DNA from: Viola odorata
Lineage: Eukaryota > Streptophyta > Magnoliopsida > Malpighiales > Violaceae
Assembly: GCA_963691705.1 (NCBI GenBank)
Contig: OY829539.1
Coordinates: forward strand, 58,316,327-58,380,326
DNA: 64,000 bases
Reading direction: 5' to 3'
This document shows, piece after piece, positions 32,743-45,201 of this stretch; within the stretch, counting starts at the first letter, position 1; each line of letters opens with the position of its first letter. A program made the position numbers and the translations under genes. The notes below the pieces were generated by a model. That model saw only the letters and a program-made list of their open reading frames with translations. It was not told where the DNA came from and did no database searches.

Positions 32743-35674
32743 ATGATACCAGGTGCAATTGATCCTGATATTGATGGGGTAGTTGATGGTGAGGGAGTAG
32801 CAGGTGGGTCTGAAACTGATAGTGATGGGGATGAGGCAGCAGGGTGGCCTGAAATTGGTAATGATGGGGATGAGGAGCACGAAGAAGATGATGAAGTTGG
32901 GCCTTACTGGGTTCATGTGGAAGGGGCTAGTGACAATGATGATGATGAATTACAAAGGATAAGAGAAGAAGTCAGGGATATTAAAGAAAAGAAAAGATGT
33001 GGATTTCACAATAGGCCAACTAATGGGGAGGGAAATTTCAATTCTGAACATGTTGGGGGGGGAGGTAATATGTCTAGTAAGGAGTTTGTATTTTCTAGTG
33101 ATGAGGAGGAGTTTGAAACTGATAGTGAGGATGAGGATAATGTGAAAAGGGTAACCAATCCTGGTTTAAAGAGGTATGATCCAAATACTGTAGAACCACA
33201 TTTTGACAATCACATGATATTTCTGAGTAAGAAACAATTTAAAAAGGCAGTTGTAAAGCATGCTGTGTTAGGGAAGAGAGATGTTAACTTTGAGAAAGAC
33301 GAAAAATATAGATGCAGGGCTGTTTGTAGAGACTCAGATTGTGTATGGAAAATCTTGTGCAGTGTAAATAGGGCTACTAAGAGGTGGGTTGTGAAAACAT
33401 TTTGCGGTATACACACTTGTGAGCAACAACTTACTGTGTCATTATTCAAATACAAAGTTATAGCCGAGTATTTGAAAAATGATGTGGGGAGATTTTCTTT
33501 GAAAATGAATAATGATGATATGATGAAGCATGTCAAGAGAAAATTAGGTTTGGATATTACTATGAAACAGTGTAGGAACACCAGAAAGGTGTTGAACAAC
33601 TATTACCTAGGTGAGCCAATGCAAGAGTTCTCTAGGTTAGAAGATTATTGTCAAGCTATTAGGAACACAAATGAGGGTAGTACAGTGATATTAGATGCTC
33701 TTGGGGACAGTTTAGTAGTATTTATATATGTCTAGATGCACTTAGGAGGGGTTTTAAAGTTGGTTGCAGGCCTATCATTGGTCTGGATGGTTGTTTCTTA
33801 AAAGGACCACTCAAGGGTCAAATTCTCTCGGCTGTTGGAAGGGATGCAAATAACCAGATGTATCCATTAGCATGGGTTGTCGTCAAGTACGAGACAAAAG
33901 CAACATGGAAGGGATTTCTCCTTAGCCTGATGTTGGATCTGGGAATAGCTCAAGGCACCGGCCATGGGTACACTTTTGTGTCTGATCAACAGAAGGTATG
34001 AATTTAAAAAAAAAAAATGTATTTCCTTTCTCATCATCAGATTCTATATCCTTAAAACCATGTTTGTTGTCTTGGTTGTTTCATTGTGATATGTATGCAG
34101 GGTTTAGGCTCAGCCATACATGATCTGCTGCCTGAATCTGAGCATCGTAGGTGTGCAAGGCACAAATTTGCCAAGCGGAGGAAGAAGAACAAAACTGAAG
34201 AGCTGCAAAAGCAGTTTTGGATTACTTGCAAAGCATCCACAGTGCCAGAATTCAAGGAAGAACTTGATAAATTAGGACTGATTTGTCCAGAAGCAAAGTC
34301 TGATTTCGAAAATGAAAATCCTCAACTATGGTGTAAGGCATATCAAAAGAATTGGTGCAAATCAGATGTGGTAGACAATAACATGTCTGAAACATTCAAC
34401 AATTTCATTTATGAATCCAGGTCATTCTAATTATATTTCCTTTTTGTTTATGCAATAACTTATGATATTAGTCATTTTTATGAAACTGCATTTATTTATG
34501 TAAATCAGGGACCAGTCGATAACCTCTCTACTGGAATGTATTAGGAAGAAGTGCATGAAAAGGATTTGTGAGAGGAGAGATTTAACGAAGGATTTCAATG
34601 GTGAGGTTGGCCCTAGAATATGGAAGAAGATTCAAGATGCAAAGGAGAGAAGCTGGAAGTTTTTAATGCAGGCTGATGGTGGTGGCTCATTTGAAGTGAC
34701 TGATGGGAATGATACATGGGTTGTGAACATGAGAGATTCTACTTGCAGTTGTCGGAATTGGGACTTGTGTGGTATACCTTGTGACCATGCGTTATGTGTT
34801 ATTAGATACAAGAAGTATAATATTTCCGACCATGTTTCTCATTGGTACAAGAAGTCAACATTTGAGAAGAGTTACAACTTTTCAATATCTGCATGTCCAA
34901 AGTAAGAGATTTTGGCCTGTGACTGGGAAGCCACCAATTGACCCTCCCGTGATTACTACCATGCCTGACAGACCTAGGAAAAATAGAACCAAGGAACATG
35001 GGGAGAAAAGTTCAGGACGAAGACGAAAAATGACTTGTTCTTATTGCCAACATCCAGGTCACAGGAGGGATAAATGCCCTAAAAGTGTTGAGGATGAAGT
35101 GAGTATTTCCAACGTATTGTGTTGTTCATTTGTTGTGATGCGCACATTGCTGGTTATTGAATTTAATCTTTTGTTGATTGCTAGGCCAATGAACCTGATT
35201 TTGTAAATGTAGCCAGTGGGCAACCTGATTCTCAAACAGTGCAAAATGAAAGTCAAGCGAGTGGGCAAACATTTGTACCAAATGCAATGATACAGCCACA
35301 AGCACATGCCATAGGCAACACATCATTTGCTGAAATTCTTCCAACCTCATCTTATGGTTTTGTAGAAACAAATGTAAGTTGATGTTGATTATTTACATTT
35401 GTGTGGCATGTTGCTATTCTTATTGTTGTTTCTATGAGATAACAAGATAAGTTATGTTGATTTGCAGTCAGCAGTACCACCATCTGCAAGACACCCTACA
35501 CCAAAGCCACCTACTACATGGGTTTCTACTCCAAGGCTTTCATCTCAAGCAGATTACACTCTCATGTCATCTTTTGCGCAATCACACAACAAGAAAAGGA
35601 CATGTGAGGCCATTGGTACCCAAGAATCTATAGCAGGGAAACCTCACCTACCAAAAAAACCTTGGATCCCCTGA
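32743..35674 (+). pseudogene. MULE transposase with two single-base frameshifts
   Basis: Exons by splice motifs: 32743-33995, 34101-34420, 34509-35098, 35185-35373, 35468-35674. The order is an acidic N-terminus; a MuDR-type domain (KKQFKKAVVKHAVLGKRD, RCRAVCRDSDCVWKI); the MULE catalytic domain with GLDGCFLKG, TFVSDQQK and DNNMSETFN, which supply the D, D and E candidates; a SWIM finger (CSCRNWDLCGIPCDHA); a CCHC knuckle (CSYCQHPGHRRDKC); and a Pro-rich tail ending KKPWIP. Near 33714 a base appears lost: GDSL, then in the next phase SSIYICLDALRRG. Near 34899 one A appears gained: SACP, then SKRFWPV. Everything else is open, so inactivation is recent. About 780 residues when read across both shifts. 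Confidence 0.9.
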
Positions 35675-36242
35675 TTCTTATTTTCTGTAGTTGTTTTGTT
35701 GATGGCCAAGCGGTTGTTAGTTGTAATTTTTTAGCATTTTAGTATTATTTACTTTTTCAATAGCAAGAACTCGCGGACTGATTGATATATAAAAATAGTT
35801 CTTGGATATTGACTTTTTATATTGTTAACGTTTGAAGTACTAAATGTCATATTAAGATTGCAATAATTTGGTTTCGTTATATACCCTTAAAAAAATGAGA
35901 TATTAACTTCTTCCTTTTTTTACTAATTAACTAATTATTATTTTAGATTTAACTTTGATAAGATTAATTTATTTTATAAAATTTTCAATTTTAGAAGACA
36001 TGATAGTTTTTAAAAATAAATATAGAAAATACATGCTCTTTTGAACCCTGTACTCGGATAAATTGCCCTTTTGAACCCTGTACTCGGCTGAAATTGCCCT
36101 TTTGGACCCTGTATCAATTCGTGGCAATTAATGCTGACGTGGTAATGACACGTATTTTCGGAAGTGAAAAAATAAAATAAAAATAAAATCCACGTCATAT
36201 CCACGTCAGCACTTAACTGCCACGTATTGACGGAGGGTCTAA

Positions 36243-36900
36243 GACCATCCACAGCAGGGGATTAAATTTTAGGGTGTTATTCACTTTCTCTCACTGACAC
36301 ATCAGCTTAACACCCACGTGCTCACAGCAGGGGATTATTCAGGGTGTTAAAAACTTTCTCTCCCTTCCACGTCATTTATCATATACCCCACCATATTTTT
36401 CATTTCTTTTCTTATTAAAAACTCTAATTTTTTTTAGTGTCCAAATAATACAAACCTAGTCTCAATTTATAGATCTCAAAAAATTAAAAATAATGGTATA
36501 TTTTTTATAATTATTTTGAGTAATTATTATAAAAAAAAACATTTAAAAAAGAAAAAAATGTAAAAAATTTGAATTTTTTTTGTGTCCAAATAATACAAAC
36601 CTAGTCTCAATTTATAGATCTCAAAAAATTAAAAATAATGATATATTTTTTATAAAATTATTTTCAGTATTTATTATCAAAAAATTGATTTAAAAACTAA
36701 GGGGGGAAAGAAAAAAAAAAGTCAGCCAATGGGCCCTGCAGCGTGCGCGTGGCGCGCTGCCATTGGCTGAATCTCAGTTTGGTCCGGGACCAAATTTTGG
36801 TCCCCGAACGAGCGGACGTGGCATTTGCACCCCTGCTGCACGTGAAAGTCATCCTTTGCTCCTCATTTGATACCCATTTGCACCGTTGGTGCTGATGGTC
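36243..36900. mobile_element. Harbinger/Tourist-like MITE inside the MULE terminal repeat
   Basis: Ends GACCATCCACAGCAGG and, on the opposite strand, GACCATCAGCACCAACGG. It is flanked by TAA at 36240-36242 and 36901-36903, a 3-bp duplication typical of PIF/Harbinger elements. Removing it joins the two halves of the MULE right repeat exactly. It is 658 bp, AT-rich and non-coding, and contains a ~90-bp internal duplication (36430-36510 versus 36585-36660). Confidence 0.85.
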
Positions 36901-37008
36901 TAAAATGGCAATTTCTGCTGAGTACGGGGTCCAAAAGGGCACTTTTTTCCGTTAGAGATCCATTAGGGCAATTTCAGCCGAGTACAGGGTCCAAAAGGGC
37001 ATTGCCCC

Positions 37009-37696
37009 GACTTTAAAAACTTCAAATAACGACGCCGTTTAGAAATTCTATAATGCTTCATGATATTCTTAAAATTATCACTCAAATATGTAAATTGACA
37101 TACTCTATTCAATAAAAATTTAATATTTATTAATTTTTACATATAAGAAATTTCACGTAGTAAACTAAAAGTTGAAAGTTTTTTTAACTTTTTCTGCACT
37201 TCGTCTTTCTTCCTCCTTCTCTCTCTCCCTCCTCCCCCTCCGCCTCCTCAACTGCCTCCGTTGCACTTCGTCTTTCTTCTCCCTCCTCTCTAGTAGTGTT
37301 CTATGGCAAGCATTATATCGGGTGTAATAAAGCTGATTTTAATCTTTAAAATGCTAAGTTGAGCAATTGGATGATATTTAGGCGAACAAAAATAAATAAA
37401 AGGAATGGCACAATTTGGTTGTTGTTTTGGTCATTAGATCAAAGAATATCTTATATCATCTATGTCATATTAATACTGTCAAAATTTACAAGTGTCATCA
37501 TTGGAAAGCTAAATTTGATATCTATTTCGCAGACCCAATTTTTTTAAAATACGACTGTTAAAAAAATTAGGAGGAAATATGGATTTCAACCATTCATTAT
37601 AATTGGCGGACTGAATTTATTTAAATTTACCAATCCAATTGACAGAAAATTGAGAGGATCCCAATCAAAAAAATAGTGTAAAAGAACAAAAAATAC
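37009..37696. repeat. 688-bp direct repeat, right copy
   Basis: Second copy of 30433-31120, starting directly after the MULE right end and running on into the rest of the host inverted-repeat element (to 38231). Confidence 0.93.
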
Positions 37697-38231
37697 AGCA
37701 CTAGAAGAGAGAGATAAAACCAATCAGATCTCATGTGTTTAGAAAACAATAAATCACAATTCAGAAAAAAATAATTTAGCTAATTATTTAGTCTAATAGA
37801 AGCCTAATAAACCCTAAATTCAGGTGATTCTTGCTAATATCCATCGCAATTCGTCAAAACATATTAGAAATTCTACAAACTTAGTAAAATTCTCTCAAAT
37901 TTAGAGACAAATCTGCCATTTTCATCAAATTTCCTATTAACTTGTCAATATATACATTGGTGGAGAAAAAAATTATTTTCAGCGGTGCAAAATTCAAGAA
38001 AATAGTTGAGGAGGCGGAGGAGGAGGGGGGAGAGAGAGAGAAGGAAGAAGAAAGACGAAGTGCAGGAGAAGTTAAAAAAACTTTTTAACTTTTACAATCC
38101 GACTATTTCCTACGTGTAAAAAATTAATATATGTTAGGTTTTTATTGGATGGAGTATGCCAACTCACATGTTTAAGTGGTTATTTCCGGAATATCCAATA
38201 ATTTCTCCATTAAATGAGTCCTTATAGTCTC

Positions 38232-40041
38232 CAAAGTGGCAACAACCACCATCTTTCCTATGTATAAATAAGATAAACACTCTTGTATATTGATTAAGCA
38301 ATCAAGCGTTGGTTCATTTGTTTCAATATGGCAGCGGAGCTAGTCTCCTAATTCGATTTTTTTTTTCTAATTACAAATGTAACAAATATGTTAAGGCAAA
38401 AACAAAAAGAAAAAAATTTATTATTTTGATTTTTTTTTATAAAAAATTGATTTTAAATTGTTGTCATATATTTAATTGACAGTTCGGTTGGGGTTTCATT
38501 TTTTTGTCCAAATCAGAATAATTCATTCTAAATGGGTTTAAAATAGTGTATGAATAATGTTAGATTAGTGTGTGAATAGGTTATAATATTATTTTGTGAG
38601 GGTGTGAATAGGTTTATGAATAGTATTGGATGAGAATGTGTGAATAGATTATAAATAGTATTTTATGAGTACGTGAATATTATTGAGTTATAATAAGTTT
38701 TGTTGTATCTCAATTTTACTATGAATATTTTTTTTAATGAAATAACTTTATTACTTTATTTAGAAAAACATGAAATACCTATTACTACATCTTGACGGTA
38801 CTATTTTTTTTTATAAAATTGATATATTTATTTGTGTTTCCTTCTAACACTAGTCTTTTATTTTAATAAATTAAGTTTAAAGACATAATACATCACTTAA
38901 AATGAAAAATATAAACTCATTAAAAATGTCAATTTGATATTTGGTATGTACCACGTATATGTTGTGAGGGGTAGAAAAATAAATTTTATGGTACAACTAG
39001 TGATACTTTTTTATGATGAATAAAAGTTTTTGTCATTTTTATTATGAAAATTACAATAAAAGAATGTTATTAAATTATTAGTTGTTTTTATAGGTGGAGG
39101 TAAGATTCAAACTGAGGTTGGAATTTATAGCGGTATCTTTACTACCAGCTACACAATCAATGAGTTTCGTAGCCAGTTTTTTTAAGGAATAGAATAAACA
39201 GTTTTGTGATCTGATTAACGATAAATAATGAGGATTGAAATTGGGATAAAAAATCTTAAATAGAAAATTGTATAATTGACGGAGCATAGAATATTTTTCC
39301 ATAAAAAGTAAAAGAGAACAAGTGAAAGGGGGTAGCTTGACAAATTAACGTGGCAGCATTCTACTTGTCAAGTTTTATTTTTATTTATATAAAAGAAGAA
39401 GAAGAGAACAAGAGAATAGGAATTCCAATTATAAGAGGGAGCAAGCAACATTCCTTTTTAAGCCAACCATCATTAATCAACCATTCCACCCAGAGGGATC
39501 TTCCAAACTCATTGGAGGCTCCAGATTAAAATAAGAAAAAGAAATTAAAAAATCACTCCCCTAACTCTAGAGAGAGAGGACAAACTGCGCTTTTCACTTG
39601 CAAGAGAAAAATAGAGAGAGCAACGGCACAGCACCCCCAATCAATCAATCCATCAATCAAAAACCTGCTGTTGGTGAAATAAAGATGCCTTCTTTCTTTC
39701 CCTTCAGTTAATTATTTGCTGCCTTTTCCTTTTTTTGCTTTGCTTGTCCAATTTATTTACAGAGATGGGTAAGTGGAGAGAAGAAGAGACAGTATGAGCC
39801 ACCAAACCCCACACCCACACCAACTCTCATCATCTCATTTCACTCCCTCCTTCTTCTGTTCCTATTTCTGGGTCTGTTCTCTTGTTTTATTCCATCAGCA
39901 AAGCTTTCCCCTTTACTTGTGTTCATCTGCGTAAAGTTTCTTTCTTTTTTGCTCTGTTTCTGTTTTTCTGATAAAAAAGCTATACCCTTTCCTGTTCTTA
40001 CGCAAACATTTGAATTTGGGTTTTGCTTGTTTTGGTCAGTG
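38232..40041. other. Intergenic spacer and leader of the SnRK1 beta gene
   Basis: AT-rich without supported ORFs to about 39300. From about 39560 it is pyrimidine/GA-rich, as expected for a plant promoter and transcribed leader. I cannot assign a TATA box with confidence. Confidence 0.5.
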
Positions 40042-42609
40042 ATGGGCAATGCTAGTGGAAGAAGTGACGGAGAAAGCACTTCTTCTGCAGCTGGATTCGG
40101 AGAAGAGGGCTACGCTCAAGGCTTAGATGGTGGCGGTGCGCAGGTTAGCTGTTATTATATGCACCAGCAGCCCCAACCCCAACCCATGCTTCTTCATTCT
40201 CCTCCCCAAGCTTCTGGGGGTTCCCTACAACTACAAGTACAACCCCCTCTGATCTTCAATCCACAGGTTGTTTCTTTATTACTATTATTCTTGTTTTTTA
40301 CTGTAGAAACAAAATAACGTATATTGGTTCAAGTATGTATATTTAGAGGTGCTGCTAAATTGAATGTTTAATTTTCTGGAATTAAGTGGTGGTTTCTTTT
40401 TACTAATTAGTTATTCATTATGTCATTTCTTTTTCTTTCAAAGTAAAGTCTTCCAATAATCAATTTTGAGTTTACCTGCTAGTTGGAGCTTATTTAATCC
40501 TTGTACATATATATTTTACACCTCCAGTACTCTATTAAAGTTGGCTTCTTTCTTTCTTTGTTGGTGAGAAATGAAGGTATATACACGACATTAGCATTTG
40601 CTAAAAGAGCAAGAATCCTTTGGAAGTATGACTGGGATCAGGCCAATAATAAATAACTAAATACAAGAAATCACATCTGCTAGTTTACAGATTCTCTCAC
40701 CATCTCTCACTTGGCTGATTTGATCAATCTAACAGTGTTGGTAATCGAGTCTAATTTCTCCGTAATATGCTGTCATGTAAACACATATCTCACTACAATA
40801 TTAATGGGGTAAGTGTAAATATGTGAAGATAAATCAAGTTGAATATAGTCGCCATGGCAATTGGAAGAACAAGTGAAGAAGGGAAGGATGACATATTCAA
40901 GAATTCTGCAACATTAAAGCTGGGAGATGCCAAGTTTATTCACCGTTTGAGATGCATGCTTGCTTGTTAAGGGCTTTTGGCATTCGAAAAACAAGACTTT
41001 GTTAAGCATAAGCATACACTGTTAGGCTTGGGAAGACTCACTTTTCCAAAGAAGAAATTGTTAGGCTTTGGTTTGCTCCACCTGCTAAATAGCCAGCTTT
41101 TACTATGTGCAGGTTGCGCTGGCCCCATTATCAGGCAATGCAGTTCGTGCACAGAATTATGGATTCACAGCTACCACAACAGATTTTAGGAATGCATGCG
41201 CTGGAAAAGCAAGAGCGGTGATGATAACATGGAGTTATGATGGGAAGAAGGTAGCAGTCACTGGTTCCTGGGATAATTGGACCAAAAGGTACTGCTATCT
41301 GTCTGCATTTTGATTTTTTATCACAACAGTTTGGGTTTTGAGCTTTATGTTTCATTTTTCTTGTTTACCACACACACACACACGCACTCTAAGTCTAATA
41401 CAAGCATATTTTCCTTTTGACTTTATTACATATTCCAGAGAGCCCTTGCAGAGATCAGGTACAGATTTCAGCATCTTGAAGATGCTGCCACCAGGTGTTT
41501 ACCACTATCGCTTCATTGTCGATGAACAATTTAGCTATGCTCCAGGCTTGCCCTGGGAATGTGATAATTCAGGAACTGCTTACAATGTTTTGGATGTACA
41601 GGTAAATTCCTGTGTTCTAAGTATTCATCATTAGTGATCGACAAATGAATCAAAGCCCCAAATGCATTATCTTTTAGCTTGATTTGGGAAACAATTTAAT
41701 CAGCCATATTGGATGGACGGATAATATGCATGTGTCCTGTGACAGACTTTATAGTTTCTACAGACCTAATACTATGGTGGGTTCTTTTTAAGTGGCCTTC
41801 TTTTGCTCTTTCTCGTTTTCCCTGCTGCAACATCACGTATCTGCATATGGTGTTTTATTGTAATCATGTCTTAGTTGGTCTCTACAGCTGATCCACCAGC
41901 ATTTTCCTACTTTATTAACTTTAATATCAGTTACTTTTCGCCTTGTTTGGCACTGTTGAGGTCTGGAAACAGTGAAATAATTCTGATAATACCAGCATCT
42001 AATTCATGGGAGGGAGATCAACTTTTGAATTTTAGCGCAATATGGTTGCAGCATAAGGTTAACTGTGCATACACATTCTATGTTTAAACTAATCTGTTCC
42101 TGCTTACCTGTCTTAATACCACCATCAAGGAAGTGATTCAAAACTTTTTATGGTTATTTATGAAACGGACAAGAACTATTCCATTAAAGATTGAATTGGT
42201 GTTTGGTTTCTACGTGTAGCTGCAGTTCAATAATAATATAGCAATAACAATCATTTGATTTTTCATCTTTCTGTGTTCGTTGGTGTAGGAGTATGTTCCA
42301 GACGCTCCAGAAAGCCTATTTGAGTTTGAATCACCTGCATCGCCGCCATCAAGTTATGGCAATGAATCCTTAAATGACTATGATTTTGGGAAGCCACCTC
42401 CAGAAATACCTCCCCAACTTCAATCAGCATTGTTAAACTCTCCATCTCCTGAGATGGGACGCCATCAATCATTGGAAAGGCCTCGGAATGGAGTAATCAA
42501 TCACCTTTACATTCACAGCAGTCCCGGGCGGCCCGTCGCACTTGGCTCAACGCATCGCTTTCTTAAGAAGTATGTAACAGTTGTGCTATATAAGCCCTCA
42601 AGGAGGTGA
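40042..42609 (+). CDS. KINB2: SnRK1 (SNF1-related kinase) regulatory beta subunit
   Basis: Four exons: 40042-40266, 41113-41288, 41439-41601, 42289-42609, all GT-AG and in phase, 294 residues. The beta subunit scaffolds the SnRK1 energy-sensing kinase and sets its location. MGNASGRS at the N-terminus is a myristoylation site. A Gln/Pro-rich stretch follows. A glycogen-binding-like (CBM48/AMPK1-CBM) domain spans residues ~105-190: [46 protein letters not shown]. The C-terminal ASC domain has VINHLYIHS and ends [19 protein letters not shown]. Sequence details favour KINbeta2 over KINbeta1, but I am not certain. The loop after FIVD is shorter in Gly and Arg than in Arabidopsis proteins, which may weaken carbohydrate binding. 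Confidence 0.93.
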
Positions 42610-43130
42610 GAAGTAGAGCGTTGAAGTTATTGGTTGAGATTGAGACCATTGAAAATAGTTAGTTGAGGAAAAGGTGTTGAATCTGAACAAAGAAGTTATT
42701 TTTCCTCATTTGTTTCAAGTACATAGAAATACTTATCTGCAATCTTTTAAACTCTTAGGCTATTTTGTCAATGAGATGAAAAAGGGTCACAGCAGGACAC
42801 TGGGCTTAAGTTCTTAGTAATTAATTAGCTATTTGGTTTCTTTAATTTTTATTTTTTAAGATGGAGCAGGTGTTCATGCTCCAACCGTACGTTATCTTTG
42901 GTCTTTACGTCCTATAATGTTGTCAGATTTCTTGTTTCAACATTCAGCAAGCATAGATTCATAATACAGAAGTAAACAAATTAGGTCACAACTCACAAGA
43001 TAGAATGATGAAAACATAATGGATGTATGGATTATATAATACTCAGATGGCATCAGATGAGATGAGATCCGACCAGCATGCCAATTAAATTAATGCTGTT
43101 TGTTGCACCTGGATGGAGGCTGGAAACTAA
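42610..43130. other. Convergent intergenic space
   Basis: Holds the 3' ends of the plus-strand SnRK1 beta gene and the minus-strand gene ending at 43131. Nothing else recognisable. Confidence 0.55.
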
Positions 43131-43711
43131 CTAACGGACAGGTACCTTAATCCAGCCATTGGCAAAAGCAATGGCTAAGATGACAAAAGGGGTAGACATG
43201 CCAAATATGATGATGTAAGGGAGAGGTGTCTTCATGGGGTTCTCCCCTTCCCTTTCTCCTGCTGTCTGCCAATATCTGCAGACGACAGTATCATCATAAA
43301 TAATGCCACAATTCAAGAACAAAAGAGAGGAACTAGCAAAGAAAGAAAGAAAGAATTAAGAGGAGGCTTACTGCTCTGGTTCTTGTTCTCTAGTTATAAA
43401 CTTCTTCTTCTCTTTTGGCTTCAGTTCTCCTTCTCCTCCCCCTTCCCAGCCCATGAGAGGTGAGAGAGCACCAAAATCGATAAGCAAGGAATTGAAGGAG
43501 AGAGATTTCATGGATTTTGAAATATACAAATTAATAACTCACCTGAGCTGGCATGGATTCTGAATTGACAAACCCTTTTGGTTTTGGTTGATGGACTGAT
43601 AGATTGAGTCAGAGATGAAGAGTTGGAGGTGGGCAGAAAAAGAAGAGGAATCTGGTTCTGGATTGTGAGAGTAGAAAAAGAAGAAGAGGAAAGCGCTAAT
43701 TTAAAGGCCAT
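43131..43711 (-). CDS. Small plastid-type single-helix membrane protein
   Basis: Three exons on the minus strand: 43711-43543, 43441-43372, 43275-43131 (TAG at 43131-43133), 127 residues. GT-AG junctions keep phase: ASSG|GGG..., then EPEQ|YWQTAG. The N-terminus (MAFKLALSSSSFSTLTI, many Ser/Thr, few acids, then KTKRVCQFRIHASS) looks like a chloroplast transit peptide. A charged linker KPKEKKKFITREQEPEQYW follows. The C-terminal helix is PLPYIIIFGMSTPFVILAIA, ending in NGWIKVPVR. The build resembles small thylakoid or envelope subunits, for example of NDH or photosystem complexes, but I cannot name the family. Confidence 0.8.
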
Positions 43712-44051
43712 TTCTTTTTTTGCAGCTAATTTGCGGTCTGTTTTCTTGAGCGTCACAACATTATATGGAAATTGGCTCCCGATGATGATAATACTAGTAC
43801 AGTACTACTACTGATCAATTTGGTGCCAATCATACTTTGCAGTTTGACATTGTAACCTTATCCAAAAACAAAACTACAACCAAATAGGCTTTAAGGACCC
43901 AATCCTCCGGGCCCGGGTGTGGTAGACCGTAGGCCCATCCGTTTTTTTTTTTCAATTCTGGTTTAACGTACGTCATGAATTCAATTCTTAATATTTAATA
44001 ATTATTAATAATACAATCGTGTTTAAAAAAAAAGTAAATTACTACTAGTAT
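43712..44051. other. Intergenic spacer
   Basis: Promoter side of the plastid-type protein gene. No recognisable elements apart from the flank of the hAT-like MITE. Confidence 0.5.
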
Positions 44052-44485
44052 TATAGTTTTAAAAACCGAACCAGAGTGACCCATCAGATCGATTTGAATC
44101 GGCTTCAACCGAGGTTCGATCGGGTTCGACTGGATTGATCCGTTAGATCGTTCCGGGTCGTTTACACATCAAACCGTTCAAGTTTAGATAATTAAACCGG
44201 ATTGAACAGGTGTCTATAATGGGCCGACCCATGCCTGTAATGGGCCGGCCCATCAAAATTTCCATATTGAAAAATAAATAAATAATAAAAAAAAACACAA
44301 AACGACGTCGTTGTTGTTTGCCATCGGGTCGACCGGGTCTCCGGTTTTTTGAAAACAGACTGAGTCGATCGATTTTTTTCGATTCGACTGCAGGTCCGAT
44401 CAGATAGCTGGACCGAACTAAAAATCTTTTCAGGTTACAATTTTACCGGTCCGACCGTCGAGTCGGTTCAATTTTTAAAACTATG
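44052..44485. mobile_element. 434-bp hAT-like MITE
   Basis: Ends TATAGTTTTAAAAACCGAAC and, on the opposite strand, CATAGTTTTAAAAATTGAAC. The perfect 8-bp duplication ACTAGTAT lies at 44044-44051 and 44486-44493. The interior has GGTTCGA/GGGTCGA subterminal motifs and no ORF. It resembles the element at 5649-6045 in style. Confidence 0.87.
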
Positions 44486-45201
44486 ACTAGTATACGTTCA
44501 AAATTTAATTATATTCGTTTTTACTAAGAAAATGGGAAAAAAAGGAGAGTAGAAAATCTAGAAACAACCGCTGAATTTCCTCAAATTCCAAATCTTTGTT
44601 ACCGGATTCCAAGTTGCATGCCTGCCTTGTACTATCCGTTTTTCCACGTTTGGACCTTGAAAGCTCCCACACTAGCAAATTGCAAGCACACAATTTCCAA
44701 TTCACAAATTGTTCGTTGACACTTCTCCTCGCTCGCTCCGGAGAGAGAGGTGTTCTTCTTTCCAGCCCTTCAGCAACACATCATCTCTCTTGATCTGATA
44801 ATCCATTTTCTGCTCAATCTAATTTTCTACAACCTTGAACTACCTACCCTTCTTGTAATCCAAACCACCGCCTTTCTTCTTCTTTGTTCCTAACCCTTGT
44901 GTTTCTGCTGCTCTTGGGGTTTTGCATGTTTTAACCTGTAAAGGTCTTCTCCTTTCGCATTTGATTCGATCTGGAACTTACAGGAGCTTGAGTTTTACTT
45001 CGTGGGTTCGGTGAGTAAAGAGCTATGATGCTTGAATGTCTATTTTAAGGTTTTCCATGCTTGCCCTGCATTTCATTTGATTTGCGATTTGATTTAAGCA
45101 CCCACTCAATTCTTCACCTGTCCTTTTAGAAGGCTATAATAGTGTTGCTAGCTATTACATCAATGAAACTAGTTTGATGCTTTGTGTGGTGTGCTTCTTC
45201 T
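44486..45201 (+). other. Promoter and leader of the GnT-II gene
   Basis: Pyrimidine-rich leader from about 44750. A likely leader intron runs 45011-45129 (TTCG/GTGAGTAAAG to TCCTTTTAG). No further elements assigned. Confidence 0.5.

Larger units (their letters stand above)
31121..37008 (+). mobile_element. Mutator-like element (MULE) with long terminal inverted repeats
   Basis: The inverted repeats are about 200 bp: 31139-31350 on the left; on the right 36130-36240 plus 36904-37008, interrupted by a MITE. Shared phrases include ACTCGGCTGAAATTGCCC, GACCCTCCGTCAATACGTGG and CACTTCCGAAAATACGTGTC. Each repeat contains two ~60-bp tandem subunits, and the right end has further inverted copies at 36035-36125. 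It carries one transposase gene on the plus strand with a long 5' leader intron. No short target duplication is visible. Instead the flanks are the 688-bp direct repeats. Confidence 0.87.
30431..38231. mobile_element. Inverted-repeat element (MULE-like), interrupted by another MULE
   Basis: The left end at 30431 (GAGACTTTAAAAAC, then GACATACTCTATTCAATAAA and TTCTCCTGCACTTCGTCTTT) recurs inverted at 38000-38231, ending CTTATAGTCTC. The shared arm is about 200-250 bp and diverged. Without the inserted MULE and the duplicated 688 bp, the element would be about 1.2 kb, non-coding. No clear target duplication was found outside it. Confidence 0.6.
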
